Shown in pieces: positions 54,980-62,995 of a DNA stretch of 64,000 bases. The notes under the pieces were generated by a model. That model was not told the origin of the DNA. It searched no databases and worked only from the letters and a program-made list of their open reading frames with translations. This stretch comes from Streptomyces sp. NBC_01304 (GTDB lineage Bacteria > Actinomycetota > Actinomycetes > Streptomycetales > Streptomycetaceae). Position 1 is the first letter of the stretch, and each line of letters starts with the position of its first letter. Made by a program: the position numbers and the translations under genes. The stretch is from the NCBI RefSeq assembly GCF_035975855.1, contig NZ_CP109055.1, forward strand, positions 62,001-126,000. Reading direction: 5' to 3'.

Positions 54980-55189
54980 TCATTCAGCGAACCTTAGGCC
55001 AGGCCCAGTCACCGCGCTGTCCCCGGCAAGGATCTCGCCCATCGTCTCCCGCGTGATCTCCAGCCGGGACGCCACCTCTTCCTGTTCGACCAGGAGGGCC
55101 GTCAACTCTGCGATCTGGCGCCGCAGTTCAGCGATCTGCTCCTGCGCGTCAGCCTCCCGCCGCTCCAGCTCCTCCAGCCACGACGCCAT
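54980..55189 (-). CDS. Short coiled-coil protein, IS-passenger type, probably truncated
   Basis: MASWLEELERREADAQEQIA and LRRQIAELTALLVEQEEVAS form a strong heptad coiled coil. The family member at 58271-58669 has an additional C-terminal winged-helix-like domain, which is missing here after residue 56. The last residues (DSAVTGPGLRFAE) look like read-through. Confidence 0.5.
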   Translation of the reverse strand: MASWLEELERREADAQEQIAELRRQIAELTALLVEQEEVASRLEITRETMGEILAGDSAVTGPGLRFAE

Positions 55190-55412
55190 CGCCGCGTCCC
55201 AGCCCCCGAAATCTGGACACGACGATCCGGCAAACGACCCCCGGCAGCAACAACCCGCCGCGACGATCTCACTCAGGGCGAGCTACACCCATCCTCGATT
55301 GGTCCCCTTTCGTGCATGCGGCCGGAAAAACGCTTGGACGGTCTCGAAGGCATCGCGGGACACTGCTCTCTTGCTTCGCAGGCGGGGACAGGGCCGGACA
55401 GGACGGGACGGA

Positions 55413-57257
55413 ATGGAATCACCGGATCAACGCAAGGTCACTCCGCGCAGCGGTGCGGTCCTGCTCGCCCTGCGGCACTACAGCAGAGAGCTCGGCAGGC
55501 TCCGCAAGTTCACCGTCCCGGCGTTGCTCCTTCCGGCACTCGGCAACATCGGGATCAACTACATCGCGCCCCTCGTGGTGGCCAAGCTCGCCGCGCGCAT
55601 CGCCGACGGCGGCGCCCCCTCCACCCGCGCGGTCATGCCGTACGTACTCGGCTTCGCCGCGGTGCTCCTCGTGGCGGAGGCGCTGTGGCGGATCGGCCTG
55701 CACTGCCTCAACCGGCTCGACGCACTCGGCGTCGAGCGCCTGTACGCGACCGGCATGGACGCGCTGTACGCCAAGGACGCGGCGTTCTTCCACGACAACT
55801 TCGCCGGCTCCCTGACCAAGCGCGTGCTCAGTTTCGCCTCTCGTTTCGAGGAGTTCGTCGACACCCTGGCCTTCAACGTGGTGGGAAGGATCGTCCCGCT
55901 GCTCTTCGGCTCAGTCGTGCTGTGGACGTATGAGCCGCTGCTCGTGGTCGCCCTCCTGGCGATGATCACAGTGACGGCGCTCTGCGTGGTACCGCTGATC
56001 CGCCGCAGGCAGCGGCTGGTCGCGCAACGCGAGGCAGCGATCGCTCGGGTTTCGGGCCATGTCGCCGACAGCTTGTCGAACATGGACACGGTACGTGCGT
56101 TCGCCGCGGAGGAGCGCGAGGCCGCCGAACACCGCTCACGGGTCGCGGAATCGCGCCGTCTGATGCTGCGCTCCTGGGACTACGGCAATCTACGCATCGA
56201 CACTTTGGTCGCACCGATGTCGGTGGCCACCAATGCGCTCGGACTGCTGCTCGCCGTCACCCTCGGGAGCGTGCACGGTGTGGAGGGCGTGGTCGTTGCC
56301 TTCACGTACTACGCCAACGCGACTCGGATCATGTTCGAGTTCAACCAGATCTATCGCCGTATCGAGAGCTCGATGACGGAGGCCGCCCAGTTCACGGAGC
56401 TGCTCATGGACGAGCCGACGGTTCTTGACCCGCCCTTTCCGCAGTCCCTGCTGCGGGACCCGGGGAGCACCGGTGTCCGCTTCGAGAAGGTGTCCTTCTC
56501 CTACGCGGGCGGCGCAACGCTGTTCGAGGGGCTGGATCTGGAGGTGCCCGGCGGGTCGCGAGTCGGCTTCGTCGGCCGCTCCGGTGGCGGCAAGACAACG
56601 CTGACCAGGCTGCTGCTGCGGATGACGGACATCGACGGCGGCAGGATCCTGGTGGGCGGTCAGGACATCGGCACGCTCCGCCAGGCCGATCTGCGCAGTC
56701 TGGTCGCGTATGTGCCGCAGGATCCGGCCATGTTCCACCGCACGCTCCGTGAAAACATCGCCTTCGCCCGACCTGGGGCCACGGACGACGAGATCCGGCT
56801 GGCGGCTGAGGCGGCGCATGTCACGGAGTTCGCGGACGGGCTGCCGCACGGTTTCGACACCCTGGTCGGCGAGCGCGGTGTGAAGCTCTCCGGCGGCCAG
56901 CGTCAACGTGTCGCGCTCGCCCGTGCCATCCTGCGCGACGCTCCGATCCTGCTGCTCGACGAGGCGACCAGCGCCCTGGATTCGGAGAGCGAACTCCTGG
57001 TTCAGGAGGCGCTGTGGCAGCTGATGGAGGGCCGTACCGCCCTGGTGGTTGCCCACCGTCTGTCCACGGTGGCCGGCATGGACCGACTCGTGGTCCTCGA
57101 TCACGGCCGCATCATCGAACAGGGCTCCCACCAAGAACTCCTCGCCTCCGACGGCGCCTACGCCAAGCTTTGGCTGCACCAGTCGGGCGGCTTCCTCGAT
57201 GACGGTTCCGACGATCCTGAGCAGAGCGTCAAGGTGGCCACGGGGGACGAACACTGA
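55413..57257 (+). CDS. ABC exporter, fused permease and ATPase
   Basis: 614 residues from ATG 55413. The first 330 residues form a six-helix ABC-type exporter domain. The ATPase has Walker A GRSGGGKTT (388-396), Q-loop VAYVPQDPAMFH, signature LSGGQ (492-496), Walker B PILLLDEATSALD and the switch His in VVAHRLST. It is a half-transporter and should work as a dimer to export a lipid, peptide or drug. It is intact and monocistronic; no biosynthetic genes are next to it, so the substrate is unknown. Confidence 0.9.
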   Translation: MESPDQRKVTPRSGAVLLALRHYSRELGRLRKFTVPALLLPALGNIGINYIAPLVVAKLAARIADGGAPSTRAVMPYVLGFAAVLLVAEALWRIGLHCLNRLDALGVERLYATGMDALYAKDAAFFHDNFAGSLTKRVLSFASRFEEFVDTLAFNVVGRIVPLLFGSVVLWTYEPLLVVALLAMITVTALCVVPLIRRRQRLVAQREAAIARVSGHVADSLSNMDTVRAFAAEEREAAEHRSRVAESRRLMLRSWDYGNLRIDTLVAPMSVATNALGLLLAVTLGSVHGVEGVVVAFTYYANATRIMFEFNQIYRRIESSMTEAAQFTELLMDEPTVLDPPFPQSLLRDPGSTGVRFEKVSFSYAGGATLFEGLDLEVPGGSRVGFVGRSGGGKTTLTRLLLRMTDIDGGRILVGGQDIGTLRQADLRSLVAYVPQDPAMFHRTLRENIAFARPGATDDEIRLAAEAAHVTEFADGLPHGFDTLVGERGVKLSGGQRQRVALARAILRDAPILLLDEATSALDSESELLVQEALWQLMEGRTALVVAHRLSTVAGMDRLVVLDHGRIIEQGSHQELLASDGAYAKLWLHQSGGFLDDGSDDPEQSVKVATGDEH

Positions 57258-57531
57258 CGGCAGCAATTGGGATCCCACATCCACGGTGGGCCGCCCGCCC
57301 AGTCCTCGCCCGGCTTTCAGGGCCCCGCGGGGCGGGTGCGACCCGTGGCTTTCTGTCCACCCTGCGCCTCACCTCAGTCATGTTGTCATTGATGCCAGTG
57401 TGCCTGGTTACTGACGGTTTCGGACTGCCTGGCTTTCAGAGGTCGTTAAGTCCGATCTTCCCCGGTTCGTGATCGCTCGATCGTGGGACTGATCCGCACA
57501 TCGATCGCCTGGTGGGCATGCTCATGCTGAG

Positions 57532-58274
57532 ATGCGGGGCGCGAAGAGAGATCCATACCCGTGCGACTTATCGGACGAGCAGTGGGCGTTTGTCGAGCAG
57601 TGGGCGTTTGTCGAGCCGTTGATCACGGCCTGGAAGCGGGGCCGGGTAGCCCGGTCGGCGACCGGCGATCCCGGGGCCTGCGACCTGCGGGAGATCGTGA
57701 ACACGATCTCCTATCAGAACCGGACGGGATGCCAGTGGCGTTACCTCCCGCATGATCTGCCGTCCTGGTCGGCGGTGTTCTACTACTTCGGCTTGTGGCG
57801 CGAGGGCGGGCTCGACCAGCGGATCTGTGAACTCCTGCGCTGCCAGGTGCGGGAGAGGGCGAGGCGATGAGAGGACCCGTCCCTCGTGATCATGCGTCCG
57901 CCCACGACAACGCCGCCGGCACCGCCCTACTCGACCAGGCCGCCGAGCGGTGCGGGATGCGTCTGGATAAGGCCCTGGTGGACCAGGGCTTCAAGGACGA
58001 AGTCCTGATCCATGGCGCATTGTTGGACACCACCGTCGAGGTCGTCCGCCGCGACCCCGCCGATCAGGCCAAGGGCTTCGTCCCGCAGCCCAAGCGGTGC
58101 ATCGTGGAGCAGGTCACCGGCACGTTGATGCTGCACCGCCGCCTGGCCCGCGAGTACGACCACCGCACCGACACCTCCGTCTCCCGCGTCTCCTGGGCCT
58201 CGATCGCGAACATGACTCGCCGCCTCACCACACCGAGCCCGGCCTGGCGCGACACCTTCGAGCTGGCCGCGTGA
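57532..58274 (+). pseudogene. IS5-family transposase with an internal deletion
   Basis: The N-terminal half (CDLSDEQWAFVE, TISYQNRTGCQWRYLPHDLP, YYFGLWREGGLDQRICELL) ends at the stop at 57870. The C-terminal half follows in another frame (ASAHDNAAGTALLDQAAERC, ALVDQGFKDEVLIHGALLDT, REYDHRTDTSVSRVSW). About 50 codons with the first catalytic Asp region are missing at about 57885, so it cannot act. Near the start an 18-bp unit is duplicated (EQWAFV twice). Confidence 0.8.
57577..57612 (+). repeat. 18-bp tandem duplication inside the IS5 transposase
   Basis: GAGCAGTGGGCGTTTGTC occurs twice head to tail (57577-57594 and 57595-57612) and keeps the reading frame. Confidence 0.9.
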
Positions 58275-58669
58275 ACATCACCGAACTCCTCGCCGGCTTG
58301 CAGGCCCAGCACGACAAGACCACGGCCCGGGTCGGTGAACTACGCGACCAGATTGAGCACTTGGCCGCCGTCCTGACCGAGACCGAAGCGCGGCTCGTGG
58401 ACCTGGCGACCACCCGGAAGGTCATCGCGGAACTCGCGCCGGCCCAAGACGGCACCGAACCACCCGAGACGTACAGCGTCTACCAGGCCATCGTGAATGC
58501 CTTCAACAAGCGCCCTGACCGGGAGTTCCGGGCCCGTGAGCTGCACGAGCACCTCGGCATGCTCACCGGCGAGGCATCCGTCAACGTCACCCGCGCCCGC
58601 CTCGGACGCCTCACCCGCCAAGGCTTCCTCACCCAACCCGGACGAGGCCGCTACCAGAAACGGACCTAG
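58271..58669 (+). CDS. IS-associated protein with coiled coil and winged-helix-like domain
   Basis: 132 residues. The GTG start overlaps the stop of the transposase (GTGA). The N-terminal half is a coiled coil (TARVGELRDQIEHLAAVLTE, TEARLVDLATTRKV). The C-terminal half looks like a winged helix (YSVYQAIVNAFNKRPDREFR, ARELHEHLGMLTGEASVNVT, RARLGRLTRQGFLTQPGRGR). It travels with IS5-like elements in streptomycetes and may regulate transposition. Two truncated relatives exist in this window. Confidence 0.7.
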   Translation: MNITELLAGLQAQHDKTTARVGELRDQIEHLAAVLTETEARLVDLATTRKVIAELAPAQDGTEPPETYSVYQAIVNAFNKRPDREFRARELHEHLGMLTGEASVNVTRARLGRLTRQGFLTQPGRGRYQKRT

Positions 58670-58847
58670 CGCTGCCCTCTGAGAGAGGCTCCGTCCGGCT
58701 GAGTGAGGAGCCCCTGAAGTAGGAGACGCCCAAAATGGGCGCAAGCGGGAGACTCGGCGCGCATGTCAGGCTATTCGCCGCCGCGACGAGCAGGTTTTCG
58801 GGTCAGCGCGGTCGGCTTGGCGGTGCGTCAGATGTACGGTCTGCGCC

Positions 58848-59330
58848 ATGGACGCTGGGAATCTTGAGGTCGAGGGCCGGGCAATTATCGACGGCAACCG
58901 TTTCATGACGCTGGGAACCGCGAACATGGACGGCGAGCCCTGGGCGTCGCCAGTCTTCTATGTGGCCGACGGGTACTCGACGTTCTACTGGATCTCCTCA
59001 CCCGAGGCGACGCAGGTCCGCAACATCGCGGTGCGGCCCCAGGTCGGCATCGTGGTGTTCAACTCGCAGCAGGAGCCAGGCACCGACGAGGCGGTGTACA
59101 TGGCCGCCACAGCGTGCGAGCTGACCGGAGCCGAACTGGACCATGGCCTGGAGGTCTACCTGAGCGCGGCTCCATTCAGCAGGGGACCGGAAGCCTTCCG
59201 CCCTCCCGGCCAATACCGGGCGTACCGGGCAACGGTCACCGAACACTTCATGCTCTGCCCACTGGCGTCCAGCGAGCCGTGCCCAGTGCACGGCCGCATA
59301 TCCGACCACCGCGTAGCAGTACTCCTCTAG
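58848..59330 (+). CDS. PPOX-family flavin-binding protein
   Basis: 160 residues from ATG 58848 with the split-barrel pattern of pyridoxamine 5'-phosphate oxidase-like proteins: DGNRFMTLGTANMDGEPWAS, PVFYVADGYSTFYWISSPEA and VRNIAVRPQVGIVVF. These bind FMN or F420 and often protect against drugs or oxidants. It lies between two right ends of the IS5-like element and so may be moved as cargo. Intact. Confidence 0.8.
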   Translation: MDAGNLEVEGRAIIDGNRFMTLGTANMDGEPWASPVFYVADGYSTFYWISSPEATQVRNIAVRPQVGIVVFNSQQEPGTDEAVYMAATACELTGAELDHGLEVYLSAAPFSRGPEAFRPPGQYRAYRATVTEHFMLCPLASSEPCPVHGRISDHRVAVLL

Positions 59331-59364
59331 CAGGCCCCCTACCAGAAACGGACTTAACGCCCTC

Positions 59365-59645
59365 TCAGGTTTCCTGTGACTCCGGCGTCGGATCTGTGTC
59401 GGATCGGGCCTGGAGCAGTCTGTTGTGGATGGCAGCCAGGTGGGTGAGGACCTGTTCGGATGCGTGGGAAGCCATGGCTGCTTGGACGGCGGCTGTCGCT
59501 GGGCCGTTGGAGAGCCAGGACGAGAGCTCGGCGTAGGTCGCGCTCGTGGTGTCCCAGTAGGCGTTCCTCGCGACCAGCCGTCCCTGTCGGATGTCGGTCT
59601 GGGTGGTGACGAACTCGTGGAGGTTGGCGATGGACGCCGCGTTGT
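59365..59645 (-). pseudogene. C-terminal remnant of an unidentified helical protein
   Basis: The minus strand reads NAASIANLHEFVTTQTDIRQ, GRLVARNAYWDTTSATYAEL, SSWLSNGPATAAVQAAMASH and ends with DPTPESQET at 59365. The stop codon overlaps the end of the IS5-like element. No start is present. At about 59645 it meets the start of a plus-strand fragment. Confidence 0.4.
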
Positions 59646-59875
59646 CGAGGGCGGACGAGCAGCTGGTGAAGGAGATCCGTGGCGGTCTGACGGCTGAGGA
59701 GATCGCAGTTCGTCACCGGCGTTCCGCAGGTGCGATCCGGGCACATGCTGTGCGGATGACACCGCCCTCCGCGCGGGTGGAACGCAGTGATGCGCTCGCG
59801 AAGTTGGGTATGCGCCTGGCGCGCCAGGCGCCGTACGACTGGCGGGCGGCGCTCGCCGAACGAGACAGGAGCGGC
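59646..59875 (+). pseudogene. Fragment of a protein with a Myb/HTH-like repeat
   Basis: Plus-strand reading: ADEQLVKEIRGGLTAEEIAV, RHRRSAGAIRAHAVRMTPPS and ALAKLGMRLARQAPYDWRAA. The AEEIAxxHxRSxGAIRxRA pattern is a small helix-turn-helix found at the end of actinobacterial helicase-type and other proteins. Neither end of the gene is present. Confidence 0.4.
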
Positions 59876-59965
59876 GGTCCGGGCAGCGCTGCCGACGCCA
59901 GGTATGACCGTTGCGGAGAATCCGGCGGGACTTCACACCCTGGTCAGGTCCACTGGGCACGGACA

Positions 59966-61198
59966 TCAATCCAGCATGGGGTTGCCGAGAAGGTTCCCGT
60001 CCCCACAGGGCCAGGGGCCCTCGGCCAGGGACCCCAGTGGGCTGTGGAAGGAGAGAATCTCGCTTCCCAACGACACGACAACGCGGCCGTCATCCAACAG
60101 GAGCGTGCGTCCCATGCTGTTTCGGCTGTCGTCCATCGCGAACAGTTCGTGCGCAGCCAGGTCCGCGTCGATGGCGAGGAGGCGGCCGTCGCGCCAGAAC
60201 ACGGCAGTGCCCTCGCGGTCCATCGCGGGATACGACGTGTAGTAGCCCGTCAGCAAAGGACCGTCCATGAGCGTGTTGTCCGGCGCCAACCTCCGGAATC
60301 GTGACTTCGACGGCAGGCAGTTCTCCAGCTCGGGGCCGCAGATGGCGCCCCGGCCGTTGACAAGCATCGCGCCATGACTGGCCCATCGGGCTGTCTCACT
60401 GCCGTCCCGGTCGTAGCGGCCCGTGGTGAATTCCCCATACCCCTGGGACCCGATCAGGAACTCGCCTAGACCAGCTATCGCCTTCCGGCCTGAGGGAGCG
60501 GGAGAGGTAGCCGAGACGATCGCTCCACCGGCCAGGCCCAGGAAGAAGGTCCTCCCGAGTCCACTGCGCGTATCGGTGAAACTGGCCGCGACCCTGTCTC
60601 CCGAGACCAGCAACGGCTCCCAGTGATCGACGGCCACCTCTTCCGGCACCCACGGCCGAAGCGGACGTACCTCCCAGCCGGTCTCCACGCCCGCCCCCAC
60701 CACACCCGGATGCGACACGGTGCCCAGCACGATCGGCGTCGACCACACGCAGCTCCCCTCCCACGTGTACCTGGCAACGCGAGGCTCAGGAATGGCAGGT
60801 TGTTCGTCTTGCGACATCCGCAGAACGCGAGAAGCACCGGCCCAGGCGATACAGAACCCGTCCTCGAGCAGGACGAACGCGCTGACCTCCTCACCGGCCT
60901 CGCTCTCCGGGACGACCCTCCGGTGTGTGGATCCGTCCGGAAGGATGCCCTCCAGAATCCGGCCGTCCAGGTGCGGGTACGCGACCCAGAGCGTGCCATC
61001 CGCGGATAGACGGGACTGCGGCCGACCCGTCCCGGCGAACGTCCGCTGCCAAGCCTGCGAGCCTGAGACGTCGACCATCGTCACGACCGTATCCAGTGGG
61101 CCTGCCCCGTAACTGGTCACGTACAGCGGGCCGGACGGATCCTGCGCGGCCACCGACCAGATCTGCCCCGGCATGGCGATGCGCGACGAGAGAGTCAT
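59966..61198 (-). CDS. Hypothetical beta-propeller-like protein
   Basis: 410 residues from ATG 61198 (MTLSSRIAMPGQIWSVAAQD). Repeated WxxxxDxxGxxxV/L-type blades include TLWVAYPHLDGRILEGI, GRTFFLGLAGGAIVSA, TAVFWRDGRLLAIDADL and TLLLDDGRVVVSLGSEI, as in PQQ-type propellers. There is no signal peptide. Function unknown. Complete, with a plausible stop. Confidence 0.6.
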   Translation of the reverse strand: MTLSSRIAMPGQIWSVAAQDPSGPLYVTSYGAGPLDTVVTMVDVSGSQAWQRTFAGTGRPQSRLSADGTLWVAYPHLDGRILEGILPDGSTHRRVVPESEAGEEVSAFVLLEDGFCIAWAGASRVLRMSQDEQPAIPEPRVARYTWEGSCVWSTPIVLGTVSHPGVVGAGVETGWEVRPLRPWVPEEVAVDHWEPLLVSGDRVAASFTDTRSGLGRTFFLGLAGGAIVSATSPAPSGRKAIAGLGEFLIGSQGYGEFTTGRYDRDGSETARWASHGAMLVNGRGAICGPELENCLPSKSRFRRLAPDNTLMDGPLLTGYYTSYPAMDREGTAVFWRDGRLLAIDADLAAHELFAMDDSRNSMGRTLLLDDGRVVVSLGSEILSFHSPLGSLAEGPWPCGDGNLLGNPMLD

Positions 61199-61341
61199 AC
61201 GTCCGCATCCTGCCGGACACCACCAGTCCTGTCAGTGGCTTGATCAACGATCAAGAAACGGCCGCTCGACCTGGTGATCAGCAACTGGCGTCTTCCGAGG
61301 CCGCTTGAGGCCTGCGGGGCGTGCTCTTGCTCACGATGCCA

Positions 61342-61782
61342 TTAGGGCGGCATGCCGCCCGGGGGCGGAGGCGGAGGCGGCGGGATAGGCGGCGCAGGGG
61401 GAACGCGCGGCCGGGCCGGAGCCACGGTAGAAGGCGGTGGGGGTGGTGACGATGGACGCCGTAGGGGCTGACGGGGCTGGCGCGAGGGAGCCGGCGGCGG
61501 GCCCGGCGGCGGAGGCAGAGGCGGTTCCACCATCGGCAGCAGCGGTCCCCCTGCCCGTAGTCGGGCAATGGCCAGCTCTGCGCGACGACGAGCTTGCGGG
61601 CCGTCGTCACGGATAAACTCCAGCCGACAAGCATTGCCGTGAAGCCTGCGCACGGCAAGCAGCTCGTAGCCGAGCCCGTACGCAATCTCCTCAACCCGCC
61701 GCTCCCTGGACGCAGACTCGCTGGTCAGGACTTCCACCCGCCCACGACCGTCGAACCTCGCCCGTATCTCGTCGTCCGTCAC
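61342..61782 (-). CDS. Hypothetical protein with a proline-rich tail
   Basis: GTG 61782 follows AAGGGAG at the right distance; this gives 146 residues. The N-terminal 75 residues form a small alpha/beta domain (TDDEIRARFDGRGRVEVLTS, YGLGYELLAVRRLHGNACRL, EFIRDDGP). The rest is a Pro-rich, low-complexity tail (PPLPPPPGPPPAPSR and similar). Unknown function. Confidence 0.5.
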   Translation of the reverse strand: MTDDEIRARFDGRGRVEVLTSESASRERRVEEIAYGLGYELLAVRRLHGNACRLEFIRDDGPQARRRAELAIARLRAGGPLLPMVEPPLPPPPGPPPAPSRQPRQPLRRPSSPPPPPSTVAPARPRVPPAPPIPPPPPPPPGGMPP

Positions 61783-61968
61783 CTGACTCCCTTCAGGGAA
61801 TTGGGCAGCCAACCGGCCGCTGCCGCACCGGGATCATCACACGTGCCATCGCGCGGCCTCTTGCTTGTTGTCACCTCGTCTGCACCGAAATGGCCAGCGC
61901 CATCAGGCCCAGGGCCAACGCGCAGGCCGAGCGCGCGCTCGGCCTGCGCGACGCCATCTGCGGCGCTC

Positions 61969-62376
61969 CTACCCGTTGTTCCCCCGCCTCTGCCGCGCTT
62001 CGTACTCGGTCAGTTCGTCAGGGGTCCCGGCGAATGCCGGCCCGCAAGACGGCGGCAGTCTCTCGATCACCATGTCCAGCGCCTCATCGAGGGTGTCGGC
62101 CCAGCCGACGAACTCCGTGCGTGAGGGGCCGCATACAGCCCACCGTCCGACTTTGGCCGGGGCGACGTAGGGGATGTCCCAGGTCCAGCGCTGCTCAGTG
62201 CAGCGAGAGAAATGCAGCTCCCACATTCCCGACCACGGGTACAACTGCCGGAGCTCGGGACGCTCGTACGCGGCCTGCACCAGTTCCCGATCGACGTGAC
62301 CGGAGGCCAGTTGCTCCTGCCATCGGGCTTCCACAATGTCCGCGGCTACTGACGGGTCCATGTCGCTGTTCGTCAT
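61969..62376 (-). CDS. DUF6193-like protein
   Basis: 135 residues from ATG 62376: DPSVAADIVEARWQEQLASG, YPWSGMWELHFSRCTEQRWT, WDIPYVAPAKVG, and a C-terminal DEALDMVIERLPPSCGPAFA. This matches the DUF6193 pattern (HFSRCT..xWxWD, then RLPxGCGPAxxGTxDEL). Possibly an N-terminally short member. The function of the family is unknown. Confidence 0.6.
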   Translation of the reverse strand: MTNSDMDPSVAADIVEARWQEQLASGHVDRELVQAAYERPELRQLYPWSGMWELHFSRCTEQRWTWDIPYVAPAKVGRWAVCGPSRTEFVGWADTLDEALDMVIERLPPSCGPAFAGTPDELTEYEARQRRGNNG

Positions 62377-62477
62377 GACGGAAGTCTGCCGGAGACTGGG
62401 CTGTACAGCTTGAGGTCCGAGATGCCGAGTTTGCCGCGGAGAGAACATGATCTGGCCCCTCTCGGGGAGGAACGGGT

Positions 62478-62761
62478 CCGAAGCGCGTGTCGGTGGCGTA
62501 CGGGTAGAGCGCGAACGGGCTGCCGGGCCCCTGCAGCGCGTGATAGTCGGCGGCGACGGTGACGGTGTCCGGAGCCTCGGGGCTCGTGAACGCGTACAGA
62601 TCGCTGCCGTCGATGGGCAGATCGGCCGCCGTGGACGGGGAGTCCACATGGCTGGCCGCACCGGCCCGGCCGGTGACCGGCCCGCCGAACCAGCCGGCCG
62701 CGAGCACGGCGCAGGCGAGCGCCGTGCAGGCAGCGGGGTGGGAGACTTGACGAACTGTCAC
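62478..62761 (-). pseudogene. 5' fragment of a DUF4331 gene, duplicate of the 43.8-kb copy
   Basis: GTG 62761 opens the same signal peptide and DUF4331 start as at 43861 (ALACAVLAAGWFGGPVTG, SHVDSPSTAADLPIDGSDLY, DTVTVAADYHALQGPGSPF). It breaks off after about 94 codons (YATDTRFG). Bases 62481-62760 align to 43581-43860 without a gap and with about 17 mismatches counted by eye. The rest of the gene is absent. Confidence 0.85.
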
Positions 62762-62845
62762 GGCAGGAACCTCTCGGTGCTGCCCCGCCTGGCGCCGGGC
62801 GTCAAGCCCCGCTGCACGCCACCGAGTGCGACCGCGCCAACGGAG

Positions 62846-62995
62846 CTATGCCGAGCGGGGCACTGCCCGTGCCTCTTCGATCTTGACGGTGGGGCTGGTG
62901 GGCTGCGGCATGACGGCGCCGACGTCATGAAGGCCGGCCAAGTCTGCGATGGTGGGCAGATCTTCCGGTTGTCCATGCTCACGCACCCAGTCGCT
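62846..62995 (-). pseudogene. C-terminal remnant of an unidentified gene
   Basis: The minus strand reads VPKDVSDWVREHGQPEDLPT, IADLAGLHDVGAVMPQPTSP and TVKIEEARAVPRSA before the stop at 62846. Its last 20 residues have a counterpart upstream of the complete DUF4331 gene near 43930-43990 (PTQPTVEIEVIGAAP). So this gene normally sits upstream of the DUF4331 gene. Its family is not recognised. Its 5' part is lost at the junction with the regulator gene. Confidence 0.5.

Larger units (their letters stand above)
57438..59365 (+). mobile_element. IS5-like element carrying a coiled-coil passenger and a PPOX-family gene
   Basis: The left end AGAGGTCGTTAAGTCCG (57438-57454) and the right end CGGACTTAACGCCCTCT (59349-59365) are inverted repeats with one mismatch. 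A degenerate second right end lies at 58661-58680. The element contains a deleted transposase, the coiled-coil protein and a PPOX-like gene. The outer right end is preceded by a 15-bp copy of the tail of the passenger gene. Confidence 0.6.

Noticed and set aside
53464..59365. Composite transposon formed by the two IS5-type elements around the ABC exporter
   Set aside because: The elements have different terminal repeats and both transposases are broken, so they cannot act as a pair.
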